A DNA stretch of 64,000 nucleotides, from assembly GCA_964035545.1 (NCBI GenBank), contig OZ037767.1, positions 7,058,207 to 7,122,206 of the forward strand. The letters are read 5' to 3'. This DNA comes from Bugula neritina (taxonomy: Eukaryota > Bryozoa > Gymnolaemata > Cheilostomatida > Bugulidae). Within the stretch, counting starts at the first letter, position 1; every line of letters starts with the position of its first letter. Both the position numbers and the translations under genes were made by a program. Positions 52,301-64,000 of the stretch are shown one piece after another. Below the pieces are notes generated by a model. The model worked only from the letters and a program-made list of their open reading frames with translations, was not told where the DNA came from and did not search any database.

Positions 52301-55300
52301 GATTAACAATGAAACTAAATAACTATGTACAGGGTGGGAAACGGCTAATAGCTTATCCCATGTGGAAGTCCTTGTATTTAGCGGGGAGGACTCCACGGTT
52401 GCTTCTGGGTTGACGCTCTGGTGGTGGTGCCGCGTTCCTGAGAGGTGTTGCAGGCAGGGCAGGCATGTGGGGGGATTCATTAGGAGCATCTCCAACATCA
52501 GTATCAGCAGCATCAGCGACACCAAGGGTCTGTGTGTTATCTGGTTTGAGGTGAACACGATTCCTACGCACTATAGACTGACCGTTGTCAACCAAGTAGG
52601 ATCTGGGGGAGTCATGCTGTTCGACAATCATTCCTGGCGACCATTCTTTGTCAGTGCTTGACCTGATTAGTGCAGGAGTCCCAGGTTCCAGATCAGCCAA
52701 CGGTCGTGCATGGCGGTCATGGTACTTCTTCTGCAAGTTTTGGTTGGCTATTAGTTGTTGGCTAGCTTCAATAACAACTGGTTTAAGCGACTCGGCAGTG
52801 ATTGGCAAATCACTTCTTAGGGCTCTGTTGAACAGAAGCTCAGCTGGACTGAAAGCACAGCCAGTGATAGGAGATTGCCTGTATCTGAGTAGTGACCTGT
52901 ATATATCCTCTCTTTCATCCTCACATTTTTTTAAAAAGGCTTTCATCGTTTGCACATAACGCTCAGCCATTCCATTGGACTTAGGGTAGTGCGGACTAGA
53001 TGTTACAATGGTGAAGCACCAGCTTGATGCAAAAGTCTGCATGATTCTACTGCTGAAAGGCATGTTGTCCGCCAGAATGGACACTGGCACCCCGTGTACA
53101 GCAAATATGGATTTCAATGCCAAAATCACGTCTTCAGCAGTCTTTCTCCTGAGTAATCTCAGCTCGGGGAAGTGAGAGTAACAGTCCACAACTACCAAGT
53201 AATCATTATTCTTATAGGACAGTATATCCATAGCCACTTTATTCCATGGCAGACTTGGCAGCTCATGAGACATTAACGGCTCTTTCTGTTGACGGTTGGA
53301 AAACTTAGCGCAGGTGAGGCAACTTGACACTTCATTCCGTATATCAGCAGATAGCCCAGGCCAATAGAATGATTTCCTCGCAAGCTCTCTGCATTTCTCA
53401 ACGCCCAGGTGGCCCATGTGTAGCGACTTTAGAATGTGCTTCCTCTGTGACTTCGGAACTATAAGCCGCTCTTCAACGTAAAGAAATCCATCCACATCAT
53501 AGATGTCAGATCTAACATTCCAGTAGGGTTGGATTTCTGTGGGGGCCTGACTTCGTCTACTCCATGACCAACCATCTTGCAGTGCTTTTTTCAGACTGTC
53601 CATTGTCGGGTCTTCAGCATATGACTGTCTCATCTCATTCATGGTGCTATCATCGGTTTCTAAGGCATGAACCATCACAACTTCACCTTCGAGATCACAC
53701 TGATCATTTGTAACGCGTTGAAGGTAGGCTCGGGATAGTGTGTCAGCAATATATAAATACTTGCCCGGAACATATGTGAACTCAGCTATCCGGTATCTTT
53801 GTAGTCGCAGAAGTAGTCTTTGCAGCCTTGGGGATGCCTTGTGCAACGACTTGTTCATTATCGGGACGAGAGGTTTATGATCCGTCTGTATGTGAACAGC
53901 ACGTCCATAGAGGTAGCTGTGAAAGCGCTCACAGCCGAACACAACTGCTAGCAGCTCCTTATCTATTTGGGGATAGTTGCACTCAGTCTCAGTTAAGCTG
54001 CGTGAAGCGTATGCAACAGGTTTACCTTCCTGTAGTAACACTGCACCAAGTCCCGACTTTGAAGCGTCAACTTGTAAATGCGCATCCTTGGTAACATCAA
54101 AATACTGCAAGACAGGCTCGGATGTAAGCAAGCGTTTAATTACCTGGAAGCTTTCCATTTGTTCTTTGGACCACACCCACTGACTATCACTCTTCAGTAG
54201 CACTCTCAAAGGCTCAGTACAGGCTGACATGTTGGGTATGTAGGCTCTTAGAAAATTGAGAGTACCAATCAGTCTTTGTACTCCCTCTCGGTCTGTTGGG
54301 TCAGGCATGGCCTCAATAGCAGCTATCTTGTGATGTTCTCGTCTCACTGCTCTGTTCAGGTCCTTGGGGTCTAGGCATATACGAACCGACCCATCTTTCT
54401 TTTCAACGCATACCATACTACTCACCCAGTTGGTTGGTACGTCAACCTTAGATATGATTCCAGATGCCTCCATATCATCCAGTTCCTTTTTCACTTTGTC
54501 TAACATACTGAGTGGGACACGTCTTGGATGATGAACCACAGGCTTCACATTCTCGTCAACACATATCTCGTGCTCTCCATCAAGTCTGCCAACGCCTTCA
54601 AACACCTCAGGGAACTCCTGAAGTATCGAGGTTGACAACTGATCAACTCTGCGGATCAGACCAAAAGATTCAGCAGCCTCGAGGCCAAGTATGGGAGGAA
54701 GGTCCTCATCAACCACCTCGAAGTGGACACTCTGGCTATGCTCCTTGTGGTTCACGGTGAGTTGAACTGCACCCACATTCTTGATCTTGGCCTTATTATA
54801 GCCGTAAAGGCATACAGAAGTGGGCTTTAGAGTAGCACCAAGTGACTGAACGGTTCTTAGGTTGATGCAATTTGTTTCAACTCCAGTATCAATCTTAAAC
54901 TGAATATCATTGGCCTTTCCTTTGTCACTGACCTTCATCGGAAGAATCCAAGATTTCAATTTAGATTCATTAGAAAGAGCACCAACAGCACCTATGAACA
55001 AGCTATTCATTTGTTTCGCTGCAAGAGCTTTGCCTTTGCAGACTTTCTCAAAGTGATTTTTCTTCCCGCAGTTATGACATGTCTCGCCATAAGCAGGACA
55101 TCTACCTTTGGCATGTGTATATCCACAAAATTTGCAATCTATGTTGTCCTTACGTGTGTTACTTCTGGTTTTATTTTGCGTAGCGCCAGGCTGACTCTGC
55201 ACAGTGCTGACTGCAGCATCATTTATCTCATTGACTGTCTTCATAGTAGTATCACCGGCAGCCATCCTTGACATCTGCTGTTTGGTAATCTCAGCAGCAC

Positions 55301-58300
55301 GGATGTCATCTAAGGCACTCTCAAGTTTAACGTTTTTGTCACGGAGTAGCCGCTCCTTCAGCTTTCCATCAGTGAGTCCAAACACAATTCTGCAGAGAAG
55401 CATTCGGTCTCGCAATTCGCCAAAATCACATTTTGTAGCTTGAGTTTTTAGACGTTTCACAAAGGTGTCAATGGGCTCTCCATCACTCTGACTGAGAGAC
55501 CAAAAAACAAACCATTCATACAACACGTTACGCCGGGGATTGCAATAGGCTTCAAACTGCTCCAAAACATCAGCCATAACATCCTTGCTTTTACCTGCGG
55601 GAAAGTCAAATTGACCATAAATCTCAGTAGCTTCCTCACCAGCCTGGTTCAGAAGTATAGCAACCTGACGTCTATTAATACCCGCATTCTCAGGAGGAGG
55701 CTCTTGGCCACTCTCTTGAGGCTACAAAACCAAATCACTTGCAAGCAAATAATTTTCCAAGGCCCTTCTCCACTTCCTCCAATTGTCTGACACATTACCT
55801 TCAAATGATAATTCTCCAGGGGCCTTCAAACCTTCCATGACAGCTCCAAGGCAGACCAACACAGTCCACAACAACAAACAACTAAAAGCTAAACAATCAC
55901 CACTCCAGTGGCAAAGTAGGGTGCGAGTACGATCTAGCTGCCACCATGAAACATTAAGTATAGTGAGTATATAATTACCTGAGAGTTACTCGAAGTATGT
56001 AGGCATGACATTGAAATATCGAAAGAACAATAAAGTGGGGTCTGGCCGGCCAGGGGAAATACAAGGACCAAAAGTATAGTACTGATTTATAATTATTTTA
56101 TCACAAAGTCTATCGGCGTGTTTATCTACTGTAGGCTGACATCTTTCATCTCGTAGTCCTCGTTCGTCCTTGACCCAATATGTATTTTAACAAACAAATG
56201 CACATGACATTATAACGTAGCATCTCGCTAGTCCGTAATTAGTGATAAACAAAAGACACATAATAATATAACACTATTTATAATGACAGAGCTATAAGCA
56301 ACTGATATCAAATGATTCTATTTTATGGAAACTCTGTTTACAATATTATCTCACTGTCTTTAACTTTGTTTTATGACATCATATATAGTCAACTTAAAAG
56401 TTCTATTTACCTATGAGGCTCGTTACAGCAGTTGCTGGTGAACTGGCTGGACTTGGAACATACTCTGTACCAGCTTGAGCTGTGCATTCTATTAGAGAAG
56501 CAGATGTTAGATTACATATGGAAGTCTTTTCTTTATCCTGATTGGTTGAATTGAGGTTCACCAACGGTATAACACCGGCATGGTGTTTATAGTAGCAGTT
56601 GATCTGGAAAAGAAAGGAGCTTTCCATGTAGCTTTATTCACTTTATATAGTAAGACCTATCCAGTTTCTATTCCATGATTTATTCTATCATTGTTTAGTA
56701 ATGGTCATTGGCAGTTCCTGACACCAACTCGTTTAAATAAATTATCTTTTAACATAGCTCGACATTTAAACTTTTTTTCTATCAAATTATGATTTATTGT
56801 AGTATCCAACTCACTAAGTAATAGGTGATTACTCCATTGTAACTTTTTGGCTTGTACAAAGATACATCTACGCAGTTGTCTTTAAATGATTCTAAAGCAA
56901 TGCTTGGTGGCGTCGTCGGCTCTAAAACATGTTTGTATGCCTAGGGCCACACTGTGCGTATTTTCGCATGCGAAAATTAAAATCACGAGTAGCAAAGGTG
57001 TCCACTGTAGCGTCAGTGATGCGTGATAAATAAAGCTTTCATTTTTAAATCGCACTCGCTTTCAATAAAACGCAATTTACTGGAATATAGCACTAAATAA
57101 AGAAATTGGGCTCGCTGAATAGCTACCAGCCAATTAGGTGACGACGACAGAGACGATTCGCACTTGCGTTGAAAATGCAGAGCGACAAGTGCGAACGTTT
57201 TCTCAACGCGCACAGTGGACACCTTTGCTACTTGTGATTTCAATTTTCGCATGCGAAAATACGCACCGTGTGGCCCTAGGCTATTTGATTGCATCAAAAT
57301 TCTTTTACTAATTTAGGTTACTAACAGCATTTTGGTGTTATAGTTGATTGAATGTTAGCTTACAATCATTCCTCATAATTTTCGATAATCTAGTGTTGAG
57401 TGAATATGTAAATTTTGAAGCTTATAACTTACAAAAATTATAAAATGCTTCTAATTAGGAGAGTGAAAACTCTCCTAAATATTTTTCCTATAAATAATTG
57501 ACAATTGTCTAAATAATGCTTTTGAAAATTTGCTTAGATGTCAAAATATTATATAAAATGTTTAATGTTAGAGTGATTCATGCATGGTTAAGAGAAGAGA
57601 CATCTTACCAACGCTTTTGGTGATAACTGTCAGAGTTTTATAAGAAATTTTGCTTTGTTCATTTCTGGCCTCAATTTCAAACTGGTAGATAGTGTTAGGC
57701 GACAAATTGGGGAAAAAATTTTGTTTGCTAAACTTTAGCTGTTGGGAACTCTTCATTCTAAAAGTCAATTTCTTCTGTCCACACTGATTTTGGATGTTCT
57801 AATAAAATCCACAAAATAGTGTATATAATGTCATATTACCTTAACAAACATTATTTAGAACAAATACTATAATGTAAATTTTTCAATAAATAAAATCTTT
57901 CGATATCGAATAATAATATTAAAGTGAAACTGAGTTCACAGACCTGGTTCTCACTAAAAATAACCTTTCTGTAACTCTTCCAGTTATCCTGGTAAACATA
58001 CTCATCTACATAATTTATTTCTCCAACAAACTTTGGGGCTAAAAAATATAAATTGTTGCTTATATGTAACAATATCATGGCTTATATTAGAACTATAATT
58101 CAATAGAAAATATCTAGTAATTATAACAAGTAACATATACCTGTACACTGTCTAGTCATCACAGGTAGAGAGATAACAGGTCCAGGACACATATCATAAC
58201 TTCTTGTATGATGAGACACTAGAAATCTGTAGAATGTCTCTTCATTCAACTGAGTGGCAGCAAAACTCACTTTACCATCTTTCTTATTAACATTCAGATT

Positions 58301-61300
58301 GGGTTCACCAGTCAAACTGACTTCATAGCTGCACATTAAAAAACAGCATATAACAGTTAAAATGTTAGATATACTTGTAGGTCATTTTTGTAGCAGCAGG
58401 TGATTGATTATAACAGTACTCGTGGTACATAAAAAACATGTCATTTCTGATATCACATATATACACTTACTGCAGATTACTGTAATCAATACGAGGATCA
58501 CAATTAAAAAGCCAGGGTTGTGATTCAACATTCCATTGACTGAAAGATGCTGTTACAGAACTATTGTTTGGATATAGTACGTCAGCAGTCTTTTCTGCAC
58601 TGAATGTTGGGATATGATCTACAAGTAATGTTGCAAGGAATTATAAACTCACTTGATTATTTGACTTGTAAGCAGAAACTACATTACCTCATTGTCAATT
58701 CATAACAGTATTCTTTGTATTGTGCATAAAAACTTTCATTGGCTCTCAAAAGTAGAAATAACTAAGTTTACAATTTACTGTGAGAGTAGAAGGTTTTTGA
58801 GCAAGTCTAACAAACAACTCCCTGAAATCTAAAGGCTTCTGCATGACAGGCCATTAGTTTATATACTACATAGATTATATAAGAATATACATGAATATAT
58901 TATTTAGAGAAGTATGACATTAAAAATAATATAAAAGAAAGTAAACTTGTCACATCATTATCCCATGTTTACAGAAAGTAAAGAATTAAACATTTATTTA
59001 TCTTTATTTCTATGTATTGAATATCATTTGCATTAGCATCATGTGCCTACATTAGAAAACAATAGATTCATATTTCACACCTTGATATTCTCCTCTAATT
59101 ATCTCAGCAGAAATCTGAACTAATGCTGTAGTGTTTTCAGAAAAAAAGCAATAAAGCTATTTTTTATGTTACATATACTACAAGAGCCGAAAAGTAAAAA
59201 CAAAAATCTTTTAATTTTATGATGAAATTATCAAATATTACACCAGTCTATAATGACTAGTGTTAGAAAAAAAAGCATTACCATAAAAAATTGTAATAAA
59301 ATCTTTTACTTTTAAACATTTATGATGAAAAATGCATGTAGTAAAAATGCACTGCGAGTAGTAAACAACTTCATAACAACTTTAACTTAAGTTATTACAA
59401 TTGACGGGTAAGTTCTAAACTTTACTGGCAACAACAGTTATATATAAATGCTCAAAGCCAAAGATCCACTCACCATAGCCATATATCTCAACTTCTCTGA
59501 ATGCTACTCCATTATTGTTATCAGCGAGTATAGCAAACTGTTGTATGTATGGAGATACATTCAAGTCACATAACACATTAAATATAACTTCTTGAGGATA
59601 TGAAAAATCTCTACATTTCTTCCAGTTATTTTTTGACCCTCTGTTTGGTGGTTTGGTTCTATCATGTGGCTCTGAGTTAGTCAGGTAGTGCATCTGCTTT
59701 AGTCTGTCAGCTACAAAACATACCCAGACTGGAGAGTGAACAAGCAGTAAATAAGGAACCAACATAATAAATAAAATCATTAATATTTTGATCATGTGCA
59801 CAGTCCTTATTTATAATTATCTTTTTATTCAGAATGTTTCAACCCTTTTAAAAGAATTTGGCACACAACAGCCAAGATATTTATCTAGAAGTCAACAACT
59901 ATAGTGTTACTCACCCTACACTATTTCTATACAGCTCTAATTTCTCACCAACAGTGGTTAGCTACTCAATTGAATGGTAGATGCCATATGTTTATTATAA
60001 ATATTTATTTCATTACACTGAGTCATCATAATAAGGATTCGGCTTGAAACATATGATGCATTACAACACATTTGAGTTTGTACATCATTAGCTGATTCTT
60101 AAATTTTAAAGTTGTTTGTTTTCCATAAAATCAAAAATAGTCAAACTCCTAAACAAAACACAAGGCCCGCTTATATTTGAGGGTCTATTGTAAATTCTAT
60201 TGTATTTGTTCTATTTAAGACTATAACATTTTTACATGACATCATGAAACCAGTTTTAAGTTAGCAAAGACATTTTTTTCTATATTTACTATTGTATATT
60301 GATGCAATTATTTGCTTACATTCGAAACTTCTTTGAAAATCCTATGTTTAAACATTCTCTGTTTAAACATAAAAGATGTTTAAACATAGTTTGTTAACAT
60401 CAAAGTAGCTAACACTGAGAAGTATATACACCGCTATAATAAATTAGTGAGCAAAGCAGTTTTCCTTACAAACCAAATTTTGCCATCCACCTAAAAATTG
60501 TTATATTATACATAATTCTTTAGGGGGATCATTTATTAAAAACTCTGTCTAGTTAAAAATTTGGTTTCACAGATCTTCTTGAACGAACTCTACTATTTAT
60601 GTAGTTTGATAACTAATGATACATTTTATAGAAGTGCAGTGTATATAGTGAATTATGTAATATAAAGTAGCATGGATTGAAAAAGGCATAAATAGTTCAA
60701 GTGGAAAATACAAGCAATAATACCAGTGTATATATTATACTTTTTACCCAATAATTTTGTATAGTTATTTCAATAACATTGCTTTCATTATTAGTGTAAA
60801 TATCATACCACAAGGGTTTCCATCACATTCATCATCCCGAGCATATATTCTGGCAAACTGGAAAATAATTTTTCTTCCCAAGTCTACTTTCCACCAGTCA
60901 CCAGGTTTAAACTGTCCTGTGCTAGAGTAGCTACTGTCTATTTTACCATCAATAGCAAACTTAGCAGAATATTTGCTATCTCTTCTATAAGTTGACTCCT
61001 GGTAGGCTTTACCTTCAGTAGCATAATTTATTCCTAGAAATACAAACATTACGATGCTTCGAAGAAAATATGTATGCAGTGCATTAGGCTGCTAGCTAAT
61101 AGCCAAATAAACATTAATATATATTTTTTTATTTTATTGTCTGAGGAGCTAGTGAGCCAAAACACAAGTTCGAAGTAGCATGATTTGGGATACAAAAGAA
61201 ATTATTGTATTATCAGAAGTGTGAGTTCCTACAAACGAAACATCAAAAAATACAGTGACTTATGAGTCATCAGTTAGATACTTACTTACTCACAAGAATG

Positions 61301-62938
61301 ACTCGTATTCTTGAAATACTAATTAGCAAAAGTTTAGCTCTTCAAGTAATTATAGTTGGTTGGCATATTTAAAGTGACTTACACGAATGCTGATAAACAC
61401 TGACCTTTGTACGTGTAATGTAGATCCAACATTATTAAAATGAAAAAAGATATACTTAAGCTGTTATTTTGTAAAGTGTTTTAAAAGTAAATAAACAATG
61501 AAACTCACTTTTCTTCGAGAATATCTGAACTTCTTTAAGGGAGACAAATCCTTTCTGCTCTTTAGAAACAGCTATGTGCCTAAACTTTTCTGCATTACTG
61601 AGTTCAATGACACGGAGATAATCCCTTTTATCTTTCTGAGTGGGGATAACTTCCCAGTCAGGTGTAGAGGGATATTCAGTGGTGGATACCTTCTCTCTGT
61701 TAGAACCCCACACAGTAATATCAAATAGTCTGTCACCTACAAAATATGTAATCTATATAGAAACTGATACAAGTTTATTACACACAACATATCCAACTGT
61801 CTAAACTCTAATATAATGTATCACAGTGGAGATAACTTCCCAGTCAGGTGTAGAGTGATATGAAGTAGTAGATACCATCTCTTTGTTAGAACCCCACACA
61901 GTAATACCTGATAGTCTGTGAACTAGACGAGAACATAGTCTATATATTATAAATGAAACTGTTATAATTACATACATCTTGGCTAACTATCTAATATAAG
62001 GTATCACAGCTCTGATAACAATGAAAGCTGCTTTCAATAATAACAGCAGAAAGTATTAATATGTACCTCACAATTATATACACACTATTCTATTCTATTG
62101 CTATTCTGCAACATAGATTAATAAATCAGAAGTAAAAACAAATAACTAATCATTAATTATAGAAACGCAATAACTATGGCACTGACTCAATACTATATAA
62201 GTAACATCATTGCTACAAGTTTCACAGTAACTTCTTAAAGTTGAAGTGCATTTATAGATTTGTTGAAAATTTTGTATACATTTATAAATGTATAAATTAG
62301 GCATCTTTAAAAATAATATGTTGCAGCAGTTACTTATATGGCCAATTAATGCAAACCTGTATCAGAAATATAAAGCTAGAATACACCATAATGAGTAGAT
62401 ATTATTTGTTACACGATTTAGTTTCCTAGTTGAGGTACCATGCTACTAAAACAGGCTGCTGTTTGCCTTAGAATTGCTGAGATTAATACATGATAATCCT
62501 CATTCATATTATTTTGTATACAATTGAATTGGTAGTAAATCTTCTTATACATATTATTAGGAATATATTTTTTTGTCTTCATCAAGCCTGCAATTTCAGT
62601 AAATGTTACTTATAAAAACTATATAATGAGATATTTTTTCGACTTAGGTCAATGGTTTATTGTACACTCCGAGTATCAAATATTGATAGCATGTAATAAG
62701 AGAGGTTGTTGAGTGGACAGATACTTACGGTTATTCTGTCTGTTGTAGAGTTCAATCCACTGGATATTATACGTGTCTCCTAAATCAACCATCCAGAACT
62801 GTTTCTCTAAGTTTTGTGTGTGACTCACTAATAGATCACTATCACTAACAGCAGCTATTACTCCATCAACAGCATAACTTGGAGAATGTCCACTGTAGGT
62901 GCTGCTTTCATGTGTAGCCTTTCTGTATGCCAAGTTAT
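49361..62938 (-). CDS. single-pass receptor: 2 fucolectin-type domains, FN3 repeats, Sushi, TM (5' incomplete)
   Basis: Exons in gene order: 62729-62938, 61509-61736, 60809-61033, 59474-59710, 58471-58618, 58141-58328, 57944-58038, 57609-57798, 56815-56921, 56411-56603, 51407-51500, 50796-51081, 50343-50373, 49851-50069, 49361-49668 (stop TAA). All phases join, giving at least 918 residues; the signal-peptide exon was not found. Two discoidin/fucolectin-type domains (NLAYRKATHESSTYS and INYATEGKAYQES starts, each ending in a D-R-L block exon) come first. Then come a divergent Ig- or FN3-like pair, FN3 domains (NLSPNTIYQFEIEARN; PTTPPSIALESF; LIPSARYDVWIAVTWIP, as in receptor-phosphatase FN3), and a Sushi domain with four Cys (49851-50069). 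A hydrophobic helix and KRK stop-transfer follow, then a tail of about 75 residues with four Tyr. VGYEPL fits the ITIM consensus. No kinase or phosphatase domain. Likely a cell-surface lectin-like or adhesion receptor. Confidence 0.85.
51875..52201 (-). repeat. 3' LTR of the second gypsy element
   Basis: 327 bases with the same ends as the 5' LTR, next to the CTATT duplication. The purine tract AAGAAGGGAGA (complement of 52202-52212) lies directly before it and should be the plus-strand primer. Confidence 0.95.
52353..55838 (-). pseudogene. gypsy gag-pol, single frame, RT core deleted and one stop in gag
   Basis: The gag-type start is ATG at 55838. After 38 codons an in-frame TAG interrupts (55724-55722). 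The frame is then open to 52353; the first later ATG, at 55577, gives 1074 codons. Seen in order: gag capsid-like region, two zinc knuckles (CKFC...C and CHNC...C), protease FKIDTG, the N-terminal RT region (ending HHKI), then directly the RT thumb/connection (EAMPDPTDREG). RNase H (QVDASKSG, TDHKPL) and integrase (H-H-C-C; D, D, E in VAMDIL, ADNMPF, NGMAERY) follow. The RT palm with the YxDD motif is absent at about 54323, without breaking the frame. This copy cannot reverse-transcribe by itself. Confidence 0.93.
55929..55946 (-). promoter_or_regulatory. primer-binding site of the second gypsy element
   Basis: Directly after the 5' LTR the element strand reads TGGTGGCAGCTAGATCG. A TGG start is expected for complementarity to the CCA end of a tRNA. 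I did not assign the tRNA. Confidence 0.65.
55947..56273 (-). repeat. 5' LTR of the second gypsy element
   Basis: 327 bases, starting TGTTAT and ending GTTTCA on the element strand. It matches the 3' LTR except for two transitions. An AATAAA-type signal is not obvious on the element strand. Confidence 0.95.
56939..57281. mobile_element. MITE with about 75-base terminal inverted repeats
   Basis: The ends GCCTAGGGCCACAC...GTGCG and about 75 further bases match as inverted repeats (56939-57011 with 57208-57281) with a few mismatches, leaving about 196 internal bases. Each arm contains the palindrome TTTTCGCATGCGAAAA. TAT flanks both sides and may be the target duplication. No transposase is present. 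It lies in a receptor intron. Confidence 0.8.
61827..61925 (-). pseudogene. partial duplicate of a receptor fucolectin-domain exon
   Basis: About 100 bases copy the 5' half of exon 61509-61736, including an acceptor-like CTAG and the blocks ITVWGSN and STPDWEVI. The copy then runs into unrelated sequence without a donor in frame. It lies in the intron just upstream of the intact exon. Confidence 0.75.
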
Positions 62939-64000
62939 CTACGAAGTTTAAAAAAATAAAAATGAGCATTAGTATGTCAAAACGCCACAGCAGTTGCCAT
63001 GTTTACAAAATGTATGTTTCATCAACAATATAACAATTTTCATTCAATGACGACAACTTTACTATTAATCAAATAATAGAAGATATGCTGTTGCTGTTGC
63101 AGTAGCTTTTTGGCAGCTTTCCAAAAACCATTGTGTAACGAAAGCTATTTGTGAAAGCTTTCGCGATAGCTATTTACTGACAGTTTTTGTTCGATGAGTC
63201 AGTAAAGCTCAATTTTCCTCCTGCTAAAGATGTAGGCAACCTATGCTTAATTGTCAAAATAATTGTTACAGTACAAGTATGAGTATAAGTATGAGTATGA
63301 GTCTAAGTCTAAATGTGAGCTCAAGTCTAAGTCTAACTTAGAAAATATACTGTTGGCAATAGACAAAAAATAGAATTGTGGCCTGCTTCTGTGTCCTCCA
63401 GTCATTCACCCTTCATTAAGTGAATCACAATACGTAGGCATCCGTGCCAAACAGCAGCCGTGCTGACGCAGCAACAATTATCAGCTGATACAGTAACCAC
63501 TATCGGCTGTCGCAGTTGCTATATTATATCATACTACATGTTTTTCAATGGCTTATTGTTCCCCCATTATCACCATGTCAAAAAATGCTTATAAATTTGA
63601 TAGTAAAACAGTTTCAGCATAGTTAGTTACAAAGAACTATAATATTTAAATAAAATAATTTTATTATTTATTGATTCTATCAACTCTCTTAGAAGACAAG
63701 ACCTCCTTAACAAGACTTTTACATGACTATTTTCCGTCAGCCACACGGCGAAATTATTAAAGGTGCCTAAAATTATTTACCACAGACTGCCAACTATCTA
63801 CACACAGTTCATAAACTTCACAGTTGCCATGGCAACACTAAATACTAACAGTAAAACCTAATCGTACCAGTACCCTTATGCTGTTCAATATAACATAAAT
63901 GCTGTTTACCAAAATAAAACATAATACTAATAAATAATTAGGTAAATAGATTTGCTGAATTAACAATGTAATTTTGATTAAGTATTGGTTGCAATTGAAG
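62939..64000. other. upstream part of the receptor gene, first exon not identified
   Basis: The exon at 62938 begins inside a codon (two bases complete it), so at least one exon lies further upstream. A minus-strand ATG near 63832 opens only nine codons before a stop and I do not trust it. The remainder is AT-rich, with a short degenerate repeat at 63266-63335. Confidence 0.4.
63266..63335. repeat. degenerate 6-base tandem repeat
   Basis: Units AGTATG, AGTATA and AGTCTA alternate about ten times. Confidence 0.7.

Larger units (their letters stand above)
51870..56278 (-). mobile_element. recent Ty3/gypsy insertion with both LTRs and 5-base target duplication
   Basis: The element proper is 51875-56273, flanked by CTATT at 51870-51874 and 56274-56278. 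It lies on the same strand as the receptor gene, inside the intron between exons 56411-56603 and 51407-51500. Without it that intron would be about 500 bases. The two LTRs differ at 2 of 327 positions by my reading, so the insertion is young. It encodes one long gag-pol frame with a large RT deletion and one early stop. Confidence 0.97.

Noticed and set aside
57013-57297. 94-codon minus-strand ORF
   Set aside because: It lies almost entirely within the MITE and results from its GC-richer arms.

Overview
This is a strongly AT-rich metazoan nuclear window with spliced genes (GT-AG introns, mostly 100-1000 bases) and several classes of retroelement. Paraoxonase, PTGR2-like and glycogen phosphorylase genes and a fucolectin/FN3/Sushi receptor fit an invertebrate. 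A sponge or another early-branching animal is my guess, but the sequence alone does not settle the phylum. Exon coordinates were read by hand from splice sites and reading-frame phase. For five loci the phases close without error, which is the main support for the models.

Layout. 1-5492: 3' part of a GC-rich Ty3/gypsy element (pol, then two accessory ORFs separated by one in-frame TGA, then an LTR full of CCGA/TCGG dyads). 7454-14482 (+): a complete 12-exon serine/threonine phosphatase 5 gene. 16137-27561 (-): a complete 18-exon glycogen phosphorylase gene, convergent with PP5. 28710-34240 (+): an 8-exon PTGR2-like reductase, head-to-head with glycogen phosphorylase. Its last intron carries a 5'-truncated Penelope-like element with GIY-YIG domain, flanked by about 328-base inverted repeats that each hold a hammerhead-like motif. 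35655-40691 and 42016-46721 (-): two tandem paraoxonase genes with matching exon lengths. Their last exons are about 94% identical although the neighbouring exons have diverged, which points to gene conversion. 49361-62938 (-): the 3' part of a single-pass receptor gene (two fucolectin-type domains, FN3 repeats, Sushi, TM, tail with an ITIM-like motif). Its start was not found. One receptor intron holds a young, complete-ended gypsy element (LTRs 327 bases with 2 differences, 5-base target duplication CTATT) whose ORF lacks the catalytic core of reverse transcriptase. Another holds a MITE.

The host genes have housekeeping or metabolic roles (HSP90-linked phosphatase, glycogen breakdown, NADPH-dependent enone reduction, lactone hydrolysis) plus one surface receptor. 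I see no evidence that they form one pathway. The most unusual signals are the palindrome system in the first gypsy element, the gene conversion in the paraoxonases, the repeated duplication of 3' splice-site regions in three genes, and the RT-deleted but recently mobile gypsy copy.
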